DNA from: Methylobacterium sp. B4
Lineage (GTDB): Bacteria; Pseudomonadota; Alphaproteobacteria; Rhizobiales; Beijerinckiaceae
Assembly (NCBI RefSeq): GCF_003201865.1
Contig: NZ_QJJJ01000002.1
Location: 310,001-374,000 of the forward strand
DNA length: 64,000 bases
Direction: 5' to 3'
In this document: positions 7,214-15,967 of the stretch, piece by piece
Numbering within the stretch: position 1 is the stretch's first letter
How the letters are laid out: each line of letters begins with the position of its first letter
Translations under genes and position numbers: made by a program
The notes under the pieces: model-generated
Databases searched by the model: none
The model's input: the letters and a program-made list of their open reading frames with translations, nothing else
Told to the model about the DNA's origin: nothing

Positions 7214-8124
7214 GCCGGAACGAGGCCGGGCATCGGCGCTCGGGGGCAGGCGCGAGAAACGTCGCGCTCGCTCTCCTGCCCGTCTGCGCTCTTCTTGCGG
7301 GCTGTTCCGACAGGGAGCGCGAGCCGGCTGACGCGGCCGCGCCCGCGCCCTTCGTCTCTCCGGCACGCCAGGGGGAGGCGGCCAGGAACGCGGATAGGAA
7401 CGCGGCGAAGCTCGCCTACCGCCACGACCTCACCGTCGGCCTCGCGCCCGAGCGCGTGGCGCCCCATTTCGCCGCCGCCCGCGACCGCTGCCTCGGCGAG
7501 GCGGATTGTCGGCTGATGCTATCCTCGATCCGGGACGGCGGCGGCACGAGCCAGCCGCAGGCCCAGGTGCAGGTGCGCCTGCCGCACGCGGCGGTGGCCG
7601 GCTACGTCGCCTTCGTCACCGCCCCGTTGCCGGGCGAGGCGGCGGGCGACGTCGCACTGATCGAGCAGGCGACGCGGGCCGAGGATCTCACCGCCGCCAT
7701 CGCCGATACCGGCCGGCGGCTGACCCAGCTCACCGACTACCGCGACCGCCTCACCGCCCTCTCGCAGAAGCCGGACAACCGGGCAGAGGATCTGATCAAG
7801 ATCGCGGGCGAGCTGGCGGAGGTCCAGAGCCAGATCGAGGAGGCGGAGGGCAGGCGCCGCGGCCTCGACGAGCGCGTGGACACCGAGATCGTCACCGTGA
7901 ACTTCCGCACGACCCGGGCCCGGGCCGGGGCCTTCGCCCCGGTGCAGGAGGTCTGGGCGCGCAGCGGCCCCATCCTCGGCGAGAGCGCCGCCTCCGCCCT
8001 GCGCTTCACCGTCGCGAGCCTGCCCTGGCTGCCTCTCGTTCTTTTTGCCGCCTTGCTCCTGCGGCTTGTCTGGCGCATCCGGCGCAGGCGGGCCGAACCG
8101 GCCCGCACCCGCTCGGAGCCGTGA
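7210..8124 (+). CDS. DUF4349 lipoprotein
   Basis: 304 aa. Signal peptide with lipobox LLAGCSD (Cys near residue 34), a periplasmic domain, a predicted coiled coil around DLIKIAGELAEVQSQIEEAEGRRRGLDERV (residues about 195-225), and a C-terminal transmembrane helix near 265-290 followed by RRRR. This is the DUF4349 plan. It overlaps cobW by 4 bp and sits 13 bp before cobN, yet no link between DUF4349 and B12 synthesis is known to me. Confidence 0.85.
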   Translation: MSRNEAGHRRSGAGARNVALALLPVCALLAGCSDREREPADAAAPAPFVSPARQGEAARNADRNAAKLAYRHDLTVGLAPERVAPHFAAARDRCLGEADCRLMLSSIRDGGGTSQPQAQVQVRLPHAAVAGYVAFVTAPLPGEAAGDVALIEQATRAEDLTAAIADTGRRLTQLTDYRDRLTALSQKPDNRAEDLIKIAGELAEVQSQIEEAEGRRRGLDERVDTEIVTVNFRTTRARAGAFAPVQEVWARSGPILGESAASALRFTVASLPWLPLVLFAALLLRLVWRIRRRRAEPARTRSEP

Positions 8125-8137
8125 GGGGGCACGCGCC

Positions 8138-11100
8138 ATGCACCTGATCCGCCTCGATACGGTCTCCCTCGACGAGGGCGAGGCGGCGGTCGATCTCGGC
8201 CAGAGCCCCGGCGAGATCGTTTTTCTGTCGTTTACCGATACCGACCTCGCGGCCGTCGCCCGCGCGCATGCGGCCGAGCCGGGCCTGCCCTCGCTGCGCC
8301 TCGCCAAGTTGGCGCAGCTGCGCCACCCGATGTCGGTCGATCTCTACGTCGATGCGGTGATCGCCCGGGCCAAGGTCTGCGTGATCCGCTGCCTGGGCGG
8401 GCTCGATTACTGGCGCTACGGCATCGAGCGCGCCGCGGCGGCCGCCCGGGCACAGGGCGTGCGGCTGGCGGTGCTGCCCGGCGACGACCGGCCGGACCCG
8501 CGCCTCGACGCCTTCTCGACCCTGCCGCCGCAGACCTGCGCGGATCTCGACGCCTATTTCCGCGCGGGCGGGCCGGACAACCTCAGGAACCTGCTGCGCC
8601 GTCTCGCAGCGGAGGCCGGCGGTGCCTTCGAGGCCGAGCCGCCCAGGGCGCTTTCGCGCGCCTTCGCCTGGTGCCCCGGCTGCGGGCCGGTCTCGCTGGA
8701 AGCGGCGATGCAGGCCGCCGGACCGGGACCGCTGGCGCTGCTGCTCGTCTACCGCTCGGCGGTGCTCTCGGGCGAGACCGCCCCCGCCGTGCATCTCGCC
8801 GCGGCGCTTGCCGAGCGCGGCGTCGCGAGCCTGACGCTCGCCGTGTCGAGCCTGAAGGATCCGGAGGCCGTGGCGACCCTGCGCGCGGCGCTGGCCCTGC
8901 GCCGACCCGACATGGTGCTCGCGGCCACCGCCTTCTCCGCCCGCGACGATGCCGGCTTCGTGCTCGACGCCGCCGATTGCCCGGTGATCCAGGCCTACAC
9001 GATCGGCGCCCCGCGCGACGCCTGGACGGCTTCGGGCCGCGGCATGAACGCGGCTGACCTTGCCATGCAGGTGGCACTGCCGGAATTCGATGGGCGTCTG
9101 TCCGGTTTCCCGATCTCCTTCAAGGAGGAGGCCGAGGCGGTCGAGGGTTTCTCCGAGCGCCGGGCCGTTCCCGATCCCGCCGGCATCGCCGCCCTGGCGG
9201 AGCGCGCCGCGGCCTGGATCGCTCTGCGGCGCAGGCCCCGCGAACAGCGCCGGCTCGCGCTGGTGCTCTCCGATTACCCCGCCCGCGGCGGCCGGGCCGG
9301 TTACGCCGTCGGCCTCGACACGCCCGAGAGCGCCCGCGCCATCGCGGCCGACCTCGCGGCGGCGGGTTTTGCCGCGGGCGAGTTGCCGGAGGCGAGCGCG
9401 CTGATGGCGGCACTGACGGAGGGCGAGGCGGGTTTCTCGGTGTCGCTCGCCGAGTACGCGGCGTGGTGCGAGGGGCTTCCGGAGGCGCGGCAGCAGGAAC
9501 TGAGCGAACGCTGGGGCGCCCCGGAGGCCGACCCGCTCTGCCGCGACGGCGCGTTCCGCTTCCGGATGGTGCAGGCCGGCGCCCCGTACATCCCCTCTCC
9601 CCGCACGCGGGGAGAGGGTCGCGACGACCCCGTCGTCGGCGCGACGAGCGGCAGCGAGGGGGCGCTTCGGCCTGCGTCTCCATCAGAAACGCTCCCTCAC
9701 CCCCGGCTGCCGCCTCGCTTCGACGATAGGGGCGCCAAAACCCTCTCCCCGCATGCGGGGAGAGAGGACGTGTTCGATCTCGCGCGCGAACTCGGCGGCA
9801 GCCTCACCCTCTTCCTCCAGCCCGACCGGGGCCGGTCGGCGGACCGCAAGGCCGGCTACCACGACCCCGACGAGCCCCCGACCCACGCCTATCTCGCGTT
9901 CTACCTGGGCCTTCGGACGCGCTTCGACGCGCTGATCCATCTCGGCACCCACGGCACCACCGAGTGGCTGCCCGGCAAGGCGGTGGCGCTGTCGCCGGAT
10001 TGCTGGCCGGCGCGGTCGGTCGGGGCGCTGCCGGTGATCTATCCGTTCATCGTCGACGATCCGGGCGAGGCGGCACCCCTGAAGCGCCGGCTGGGCGGGG
10101 TGGCGCTCGGCCATCTCACGCCGACCGTCGAGGCGGCCGGGCTGACGCCCGAGGCCGCGGCCTTGCGTGAGCTCGTGGAGGAATATTCCGCGGCCAGCGT
10201 GCTCGATCCGCGCCGGGCCGGGCTGATCGCCGAGGCGATCCTCGACGAGGCGGCCTCGGCCGGGCTGCTGGAAGGGGCGGGAATCGGCGCCGACACGCCG
10301 ATGGCGGATGCGCTCACTGCCCTCGACGCGCATCTGTGCGACCTCGGCGAAACCTCGATCCGCGACGGTCTGCACGTGTTCGGCCGCGCGGCCGCAGACG
10401 CGGCCGAGGCGGTTCGGGCGAGTGCGCAGGCCGAGCGCGCCGCGCTGGTCGTCGCCCTCGACGGCCGCTTCGTCGCGCCGGGCCCTGCCGGCTCGCCCTC
10501 GCGCGGGCGCGCCGACGTGATGCCCACGGGCCGCAACCTGACGACGCTCGATCCCCGCGCCCTGCCGACCCGCGCCGCGGCGATGCTCGGCAGCCGGGCC
10601 GCCGACGCGGTGGTGCGCCGCTACCTGCAGGACGAGGGCGAGTACCCCGCGCGCATCGTCATGGACCTGTGGGCCTCGCCGACTTTGCGCACCGGCGGCG
10701 AGGACGTGGCGCATGCCCTCGCGCTGATGGGCGTGCGCCCGGTCTGGGACCACGCCTCGACCCGCGTCACCGGCTTCGAGGTGCTGCCGCTGGCCCTGCT
10801 CGACCGGCCGCGCATCGACGTGACCTGCCGCGTCTCCGGCGCCTTTCGCGATACGTTTCCGGACACGCTGGCGCTGCTCGACCGCGCCGCCCGCGCCGTC
10901 GCCGCCCGCGAGGAGGAGGACGAGGAGAACCCGCTCGCCGCCGCCCGGCGCCGGGGCGAATCCGCTGCCCGCATCTACGGCGCGGCGCCCGGCCGGTACG
11001 GCGCGGGCGCGGCCGAGACGGCGCTCGACGGCGCCTGGGAGGCCCGCGCCGATCTGGGCCAAGCCTATCTCGCCGCCACCACCCACGCCTACGGCGACGC

Positions 11101-11647
11101 GGAGGGCGCGGATACGGGCTTTGCCGCCCGCGTCGCGGCGGCGGACGCCTACGTCCACGCCTTCGACGTGGCCGAGCGCGACCTGCTCGACGGCGACGCG
11201 GCCGCCGACGCAATGGGGGGATTCTTTTCGGCGGCCGCCTCGGAGGGGAGGGCGCCCGCACTCTACAGCCTCGACGTGTCGAACCCGGAGGCGCCCCGCA
11301 CCCGCACGGCCCGCGAGGATGTCGCCCGGCTGATCCGGGGTCGACTGGGCCATCCGCGCTGGATCGCGGCCCAGCTCCGCCACGGCTATCGCGGTGCCCA
11401 GGAATTCGCTCAAGGCATCGACGCGGTCTTCGTGCTCGCCGCCGCGACCGATGCCGTCGCCAGCGCCGATCTCGACCGGCTCTACGGCGCCTGGATCGCC
11501 GACCCGGAGACCTTCGAGGCCCTGCGCGCGGCCAACCCTCAGGCGACCCGCGCCATCCTCGAACGCTTCGACGAACTGCGCGCCCGCGGCCTCTGGCAGA
11601 GTCGCCGTAACGCCGCGCCCGCCGACGCGATGCTGGCCGCCGAATGA
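8138..11647 (+). CDS. cobN: Cobaltochelatase subunit CobN
   Basis: 1169 aa, the large subunit that inserts Co2+ into hydrogenobyrinic acid a,c-diamide with CobS and CobT (not in this window). Family landmarks: LGGLDYWRYG, LQPDRGRSADRKAGYHDPDEPPTHAYLAFY, LIHLGTHGTTEWLPGKAVALS, PVIYPFIVDDPGEAAPLKRR, GRNLTTLDPRALPT, RIVMDLWASPTLRTGGEDVAHALALMG. Residues about 485-543 are not chelatase sequence but the translation of an inserted palindromic element (see repeat). The ATG at 8138 is 13 bp after the previous gene; the end overlaps cobG. Confidence 0.95.
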   Translation: MHLIRLDTVSLDEGEAAVDLGQSPGEIVFLSFTDTDLAAVARAHAAEPGLPSLRLAKLAQLRHPMSVDLYVDAVIARAKVCVIRCLGGLDYWRYGIERAAAAARAQGVRLAVLPGDDRPDPRLDAFSTLPPQTCADLDAYFRAGGPDNLRNLLRRLAAEAGGAFEAEPPRALSRAFAWCPGCGPVSLEAAMQAAGPGPLALLLVYRSAVLSGETAPAVHLAAALAERGVASLTLAVSSLKDPEAVATLRAALALRRPDMVLAATAFSARDDAGFVLDAADCPVIQAYTIGAPRDAWTASGRGMNAADLAMQVALPEFDGRLSGFPISFKEEAEAVEGFSERRAVPDPAGIAALAERAAAWIALRRRPREQRRLALVLSDYPARGGRAGYAVGLDTPESARAIAADLAAAGFAAGELPEASALMAALTEGEAGFSVSLAEYAAWCEGLPEARQQELSERWGAPEADPLCRDGAFRFRMVQAGAPYIPSPRTRGEGRDDPVVGATSGSEGALRPASPSETLPHPRLPPRFDDRGAKTLSPHAGREDVFDLARELGGSLTLFLQPDRGRSADRKAGYHDPDEPPTHAYLAFYLGLRTRFDALIHLGTHGTTEWLPGKAVALSPDCWPARSVGALPVIYPFIVDDPGEAAPLKRRLGGVALGHLTPTVEAAGLTPEAAALRELVEEYSAASVLDPRRAGLIAEAILDEAASAGLLEGAGIGADTPMADALTALDAHLCDLGETSIRDGLHVFGRAAADAAEAVRASAQAERAALVVALDGRFVAPGPAGSPSRGRADVMPTGRNLTTLDPRALPTRAAAMLGSRAADAVVRRYLQDEGEYPARIVMDLWASPTLRTGGEDVAHALALMGVRPVWDHASTRVTGFEVLPLALLDRPRIDVTCRVSGAFRDTFPDTLALLDRAARAVAAREEEDEENPLAAARRRGESAARIYGAAPGRYGAGAAETALDGAWEARADLGQAYLAATTHAYGDAEGADTGFAARVAAADAYVHAFDVAERDLLDGDAAADAMGGFFSAAASEGRAPALYSLDVSNPEAPRTRTAREDVARLIRGRLGHPRWIAAQLRHGYRGAQEFAQGIDAVFVLAAATDAVASADLDRLYGAWIADPETFEALRAANPQATRAILERFDELRARGLWQSRRNAAPADAMLAAE
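9592..9769. repeat. Palindromic element inserted in frame within cobN
   Basis: Bounded by two near-identical hairpins: CCCTCTCCCCGC / GCGGGGAGAGGG (9593-9618, 12-bp perfect stem) and CTCTCCCCGC / GCGGGGAGAG (9743-9764, 10 bp). Inside are a CGACGAC…GTCGTCG stem and long complementary arms (GCGGCAGCGAGGGGG against CCCTCACCCCCGGCTGCCGC). This is the form of intergenic repeats in methylobacteria, but here it is open in the cobN frame and adds about 58 Pro/Arg/Ser-rich residues between the PYI and DVFDLARELGG segments. Confidence 0.8.
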
Positions 11648-12951
11648 GCGCCCGCCGCACCCTGCCCGAGGGCGCCCGCCGGGGCTGGTGCCCCTCGCTC
11701 GCCCGGCCGATGCCGACGGGTGACGGATTGCTGGCCCGGGTCCACCCGCCGCTCGGAGCCTTGAGCGCGGCGCAGATGCGGGCCGTCGCCGCCGGCGCAC
11801 GGGCACACGGCAACGGCCATATCGACGTGACCGCCCGCGGCAACCTCCAGATCCGCGGCGTGAGCGAGGCCAGCGCACCCCGGCTCGCCTGCGCGCTGGC
11901 GCAAGCCGGCCTCGGCGACACACGCGACGACGGCGGCCCGCAGCGCCTGACGCTGACCGCGCCGCTCGCCGGTCTGGACCCGGGCGAGCGCATCGACGTG
12001 CCCGCGCTCGCCCGCGCGGTGGAGGCCGCGGCTTGCGCCGTCATGGGCCTGCCCGCCAAGACGCTGGTGGCGATCGACGGCGGCGGCGCCTTCGGCCTCG
12101 GCGCGGTCGAGGCCGACCTGTTCCTCTTCGCCGAGGGGCCGGGCGAGGTCGCGGTCGGGCTTGCGGGCGAGGCCGGTCCACTGCGCTGCGGTGTGCTGCC
12201 GGAGCGGCGGGTGGCGGGCGCGCTCGGCCTGGCGCTGATCGCCTTCGCCGGAACCGGGCGGCGCCGGATGCGCGACCTCGACGCGCGGGAGCGTGCCATG
12301 GTCGCCGCCGCGGCCGGCTTCTATCCCTTCGAGCCGACGCCGCTCACCGCAGCCGCCGACCCCGCTCCGCCGGGACTCGTCGCCCTGTCGGACACGACGT
12401 CCGCGCTCCTCGTGCAAGCGCCGTTCGGCCGCTGCACCGCCGACCGGCTGGACCGCCTCGCCGCGCTCGCCGGACCGGACGGCGCGCGGCTGAGCCCGGA
12501 GCGCGGGTTCGCCCTGCTCGCCCCCCGCGAGAGCCTGACGGCGCTCTCGGCCGAACTGGCGCAGGCCGGCTTCATCGTGGCGCCGGACGATCCGCGCCGG
12601 GCGGTCGCCGCCTGTCCCGGCGCGCCGGCCTGCCGCTCCGGCACCACCCCGGTGCCCGACCACGCCGCCCGGCTGGCCCAGGCGCTGGCGCCGCTCGCCG
12701 GACTCGGCACCGCGGCCAGCGTGCACGTCTCCGGCTGCGCCAAGGGCTGTGCTCATCCCGGCCCCGCCGACCTGACGCTGGTCGGCCGCGACGGTGCCTA
12801 CGACGTGGTGCTCGCCGGCCCGGCTTCGGGCAAGCCGGCAACGCGTCTCGCTTTCGAGGCGGCGCTGGACCGGATAAGGAAGGCTGCGGCGGCCGGGCTT
12901 TCCCCGCCGGATCCGATGTTCTCGCAAGTGTTTCAGGACGACGTGAGATGA
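11644..12951 (+). CDS. cobG: Precorrin-3B synthase
   Basis: 435 aa. CobG uses O2 and an Fe-S/iron centre to oxidise precorrin-3A during aerobic ring contraction. The fold is nitrite/sulfite-reductase-like: GNGHIDVTARGNLQIRGV near residue 55, and the Cys pairs CPGAPACRSGT (about 321-331) and VSGCAKGCAHPG (about 361-372) that carry the cluster. It overlaps cobN and cobH by ATGA-type junctions. Its presence marks the oxygen-dependent pathway. Confidence 0.94.
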   Translation: MSARRTLPEGARRGWCPSLARPMPTGDGLLARVHPPLGALSAAQMRAVAAGARAHGNGHIDVTARGNLQIRGVSEASAPRLACALAQAGLGDTRDDGGPQRLTLTAPLAGLDPGERIDVPALARAVEAAACAVMGLPAKTLVAIDGGGAFGLGAVEADLFLFAEGPGEVAVGLAGEAGPLRCGVLPERRVAGALGLALIAFAGTGRRRMRDLDARERAMVAAAAGFYPFEPTPLTAAADPAPPGLVALSDTTSALLVQAPFGRCTADRLDRLAALAGPDGARLSPERGFALLAPRESLTALSAELAQAGFIVAPDDPRRAVAACPGAPACRSGTTPVPDHAARLAQALAPLAGLGTAASVHVSGCAKGCAHPGPADLTLVGRDGAYDVVLAGPASGKPATRLAFEAALDRIRKAAAAGLSPPDPMFSQVFQDDVR

Positions 12952-13580
12952 GTGCGCGCCACGACTACATCCGCGACGGCGGCGCCATCTACGCGCGCTC
13001 CTTCGCGATGATCCGCGCCGAATCCGATCTCGCCCGCTGGTCCGGTGCGGCCGAGCGGGTGGTGGTGCGGATGATCCACGCCTGCGGCATGACCGACCTG
13101 CCGCGCGAGGTCGAAATGTCCGAGGATTTCGCCGCGGCCGGAGAGGCGGCCCTGAAGGCCGGCGCGCCGATCCTGTGCGACGTCCGCATGGTCGCCGACG
13201 GCGTCACCCGCGCGCGCCTTCCCGCGAAGAACGAGGTGGTCTGCACCCTGGGCGATCCGCGCGTCCCCGGCCTCGCCGCCGAACTGGGCACCACCCGCTC
13301 CGCGGCCGCGATGGAGTTGTGGCGCGCGCACCTGCCGGGCAGCGTCGTCGCGGTCGGCAACGCGCCCACCGCCCTGTTCCGCCTGCTCGAATTGCTGGAC
13401 GAGGGCGTGGCGCCTCCGGCGGCGGTGATCGGCATCCCCGTCGGCTTCGTGGGCGCGGCCGAATCCAAGGATGCGCTGGCGCGCGACGGGCGGGTGCCCT
13501 TCGTCGTGGTCCATGGCCGCCGCGGCGGCAGCGCCATGACGGCGGCTGCCGTCAACGCGCTTGCGAACGAGATCGAGTGA
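12948..13580 (+). CDS. cobH: Precorrin-8X methylmutase
   Basis: 210 aa. Moves the C-11 methyl to C-12, giving hydrogenobyrinic acid. Catalytic His is visible at about residue 44 in VRMIHACGMTDLP; substrate-site sequences ILCDVRMVADGVTRARL, AVGNAPTALFRLLELLD and IGIPVGFVGAAESKDAL are conserved. Start ATG 12948 overlaps the cobG stop; the stop overlaps the cobI start. Confidence 0.96.
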   Translation: MSARHDYIRDGGAIYARSFAMIRAESDLARWSGAAERVVVRMIHACGMTDLPREVEMSEDFAAAGEAALKAGAPILCDVRMVADGVTRARLPAKNEVVCTLGDPRVPGLAAELGTTRSAAAMELWRAHLPGSVVAVGNAPTALFRLLELLDEGVAPPAAVIGIPVGFVGAAESKDALARDGRVPFVVVHGRRGGSAMTAAAVNALANEIE

Positions 13581-14377
13581 TGGAGGGGAGCGTGCGCATC
13601 GACGCCCCGGTCGACACGACGGACGGCGCGGGCGAGATCCCCGTGACCGCGAAGACCGGTACGCTCTACGGCGTCGGCATGGGGCCGGGCGATCCCGATT
13701 TCCTCACCGTGAAAGCGATGCGGGTGCTGGAGCACGCCCCCGTGCTCGTCCACTTCTGCAAGCGGGGCAAGCGCGGCAACGCCCGCACCATCGCCGACGC
13801 CGTGATGTGCGATCCGACCCGCGAATTCCCGCTCGCCTACCCCTACACCACCGAGCTTCACCCCGATCACCCGGATTACGTGGCGGCGCTGGCCGGCTTC
13901 TACGACGAGGCGGCGGGCCGGCTCGCCGACCATCTCGGGGCAGGGCGCGATGTGGCGATCCTGTCGGAGGGCGACCCCTTCTTCTACGGCTCGTTCATGC
14001 ATCTGTGGCGGCGGCTGAAGGACCGCTTCCCCGTCGAGGTGATCCCCGGCGTCACCGGCATGTCGGGCTGCTGGACCCGGGCGGGCACGCCGATCACCTG
14101 GGGGGACGACGTGCTCACGATCCTGCCGGCCACGTTGCCGCGCGCCGCACTCGTGGAACGGCTGAAGGGAACGGACGCGGCCGTCATCATGAAGCTCGGC
14201 CGGCACCTGCCGAAGGTGCGCGGCGTGCTCGCCGAGACCGGCTTCCTCGCCCGCGCCGTCTACGTGGAGCGCGGCACCATGGCGGGCGAGCGCGTCGTGG
14301 CGCTGGCCGACAAAGCGGACGACGACGCGCCCTACTTCTCCATGGTGCTGGTGCCCGGCGAGGGTCGTCGTCCGTGA
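13580..14377 (+). CDS. cobI: Precorrin-2 C20-methyltransferase
   Basis: 265 aa SAM-dependent tetrapyrrole methylase. The SAM loop GVGMGPGDPDFLTVKA is near residue 32; LSEGDPFFYGSFMHL, EVIPGVTGMSGCWTRAG and MKLGRHLPKVRGVL are typical. The ATG at 13580 shares a base with the cobH stop. About 25 residues precede the methylase fold. Confidence 0.95.
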   Translation: MEGSVRIDAPVDTTDGAGEIPVTAKTGTLYGVGMGPGDPDFLTVKAMRVLEHAPVLVHFCKRGKRGNARTIADAVMCDPTREFPLAYPYTTELHPDHPDYVAALAGFYDEAAGRLADHLGAGRDVAILSEGDPFFYGSFMHLWRRLKDRFPVEVIPGVTGMSGCWTRAGTPITWGDDVLTILPATLPRAALVERLKGTDAAVIMKLGRHLPKVRGVLAETGFLARAVYVERGTMAGERVVALADKADDDAPYFSMVLVPGEGRRP

Positions 14378-15129
14378 ACGGGAGCGTCACGGTCATCGGT
14401 CTCGGGCCGGGGGACCCGCGCCTGCTCACCGAATCGGCCCGCGCGGCACTCGACCGGGCGCAGGATCTGATCGGCTACATCCCCTACGTCGCCCGCGTGC
14501 CCGAGCGCGAAGGTCTGACCCGGCACGCCAGCGACAACCGCGTCGAAGTGGACCGCGCCCGCCACGCGTTGGAACTCGCGGTCTCGGGTCGCCATGTCGC
14601 GGTGGTGTCGGGGGGCGATCCTGGCGTGTTCGCCATGGCCGCTGCCCTTTTCGAGGCGGTCGAGCACGGCCCGGCGCCTTGGCGCGAACTTGACATCCGG
14701 GTCGAGCCCGGCATCACCGCCATGCTTGCCGCGGCCGCCCGCCTCGGCGCGCCGCTCGGGGGGGACTTCTGCGCGATCTCGCTCTCGGACAACCTCAAAC
14801 CCTGGGAGGTCGTGACCGCACGGCTGGACGCCGTGCTGCGTGCCGGCCTCAGCGTCGCGCTCTACAACCCGATCTCCTCGGCCCGGCCCTGGCAGCTCGG
14901 CCGAGCACTGGCGCTCGCCGCCGAGATCCTTCCCCTCGCCACGCCCGTCATCTTCGCCCGGGCCGTCACCCGGCCCGACGAGACGTTGCGGGTGCTGACG
15001 CTGGACGAGGCCCGTACCGCGCCGGCCGACATGGCGACCATGGTCATCATCGGCGCGGTGACGACCCGTCTGATTGCTCGCGAGGGCCGGCTGCCCTTCG
15101 TCTACACGCCGCGAAGCGTGACGCCGTAA
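14374..15129 (+). CDS. cobJ: Precorrin-3B C17-methyltransferase
   Basis: 251 aa from GTG 14374, which overlaps the cobI stop (GTGA). CobJ methylates C-17 with ring contraction. The SAM loop VIGLGPGDPRLLT begins the protein; GYIPYVARVPER, VSGGDPGVFAMAAALFEA, VEPGITAMLAAAARLGAPLGGDFC and SLSDNLKPW are diagnostic. Last gene of the visible cob run; cobK, cobL and cobM are not in the window. Confidence 0.95.
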   Translation: MNGSVTVIGLGPGDPRLLTESARAALDRAQDLIGYIPYVARVPEREGLTRHASDNRVEVDRARHALELAVSGRHVAVVSGGDPGVFAMAAALFEAVEHGPAPWRELDIRVEPGITAMLAAAARLGAPLGGDFCAISLSDNLKPWEVVTARLDAVLRAGLSVALYNPISSARPWQLGRALALAAEILPLATPVIFARAVTRPDETLRVLTLDEARTAPADMATMVIIGAVTTRLIAREGRLPFVYTPRSVTP

Positions 15130-15205
15130 GCGCATCGCCGCGACCCCGCGCATCTCCTCAAGCTTCAATCTCCGCTCGAAGACAGTTTCACGGGATGGTC
15201 GGCCT

Positions 15206-15286
15206 CTAGAAGACCCCGAAGAACCAGAGCAAAAGAATGATCGGAAGAGGAATGCCGATCAGCCAGAGAAGTCCACCTTTGAGCAT
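15206..15286 (-). CDS. 26-aa hydrophobic membrane microprotein
   Basis: The minus-strand ATG (15284-15286) is preceded by AGGAGA at good spacing and encodes MLKGGLLWLIGIPLPIILLL then WFFGVF and TAG. It is a single transmembrane helix with a Pro-x-Pro kink. Similar tiny proteins (MxRGLxLWLLGIPxPIIxLL) occur in proteobacteria, function unknown. Isolated between cobJ and the particle cluster. Confidence 0.6.
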   Translation of the reverse strand: MLKGGLLWLIGIPLPIILLLWFFGVF

Positions 15287-15478
15287 CGTGCTATCTCCTG
15301 CGGGGTGGAGGCGGTGAGGCGCGCTCCTCCATTTTAATACCTGCGACGCCCGTTTTGCGTTCCTTATTTCTATAAAAATTATGGCCGCGCTCGTCCGCAG
15401 ATGGGCGTCGCGCGCCTGCGCTCAGCGCAAGGCCTGTGACCTCATTCCTTAATGGCCGCGCATAATAGGAATATATGG

Positions 15479-15507
15479 TTGACAGCGCGACGCTCGTCGG
15501 GTAGAGA
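15479..15507 (+). promoter_or_regulatory. Candidate promoter of the GTA-like cluster
   Basis: TTGACA (15479-15484), 17 bp, TAGAGA (15502-15507), located 38 bp before the first gene of the cluster. It follows an AT-rich stretch (about 15330-15480) that stands out in this GC-rich window, as promoter regions do. Confidence 0.5.
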
Positions 15508-15544
15508 AAGGGCACGCTCAAGAAGTGTGGATGGAGACACCGCG

Positions 15545-15967
15545 ATGGCGCGCAGCTCCGAGCCACCTCCTGAGCCGGTGGCGGGCGCGCCGGCCAAGCC
15601 TCTTCCGAAAAGAACCCGCAAGCGTGCGGCCGATCCCGGGAGAGTACGGGCGCGGCTGCTGACGCATATCGAACGGCAGATCGAGCGCTTCGATGCGGCG
15701 CTCGACGGCGATCCTCCTCCGGGGTTCGACTCTGGAAGAGTGCTGCGCGATCTCGGCGGCTTGAAGAATTTGCTCGACGACATGACGGCAACGGATCGGG
15801 CCGTGCACGGGGGAGGGACGGGGGATGCTGGAGGCCGTCCCCTGTCCGTCGCCGACCTCGTGGCGATGCGCGCGGATATCGCGTGCCGCTATGCTGCATT
15901 CGCGGCGGCAGCGCCGGACGACGGCCTTCCTGAACCGGCTCTCCCCGAAGCATCTCCGCCTGCTTGA
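15545..15967 (+). CDS. GTA-like protein at small-terminase position
   Basis: 140 aa. A basic, Pro-rich N-terminus (KPLPKRTRKRAADPG) is followed by helices (RLLTHIERQIERFDAALDG, VLRDLGGLKNLLDDMTA). It overlaps the large terminase by 77 bp and occupies the position of GTA gene g1, which encodes the small terminase/DNA-recognition partner. Assignment is mainly by position. ATG 15545 with GGAGA upstream is preferred over an earlier ATG at 15452, which would begin upstream of the promoter candidate. Confidence 0.7.
   Translation: MARSSEPPPEPVAGAPAKPLPKRTRKRAADPGRVRARLLTHIERQIERFDAALDGDPPPGFDSGRVLRDLGGLKNLLDDMTATDRAVHGGGTGDAGGRPLSVADLVAMRADIACRYAAFAAAAPDDGLPEPALPEASPPA

Noticed and set aside
9592..9769. 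Intron or intein in cobN
   Set aside because: No intein splice motifs (Cys/Ser start, His-Asn end) and only about 58 codons; hairpin-bounded palindromic repeat explains it better.
9683..11923. 746-codon open frame antisense to cobN
   Set aside because: It lies opposite a well-conserved gene, is Arg/Gly/Ala-rich without known domains, and long antisense frames are expected at this GC content.
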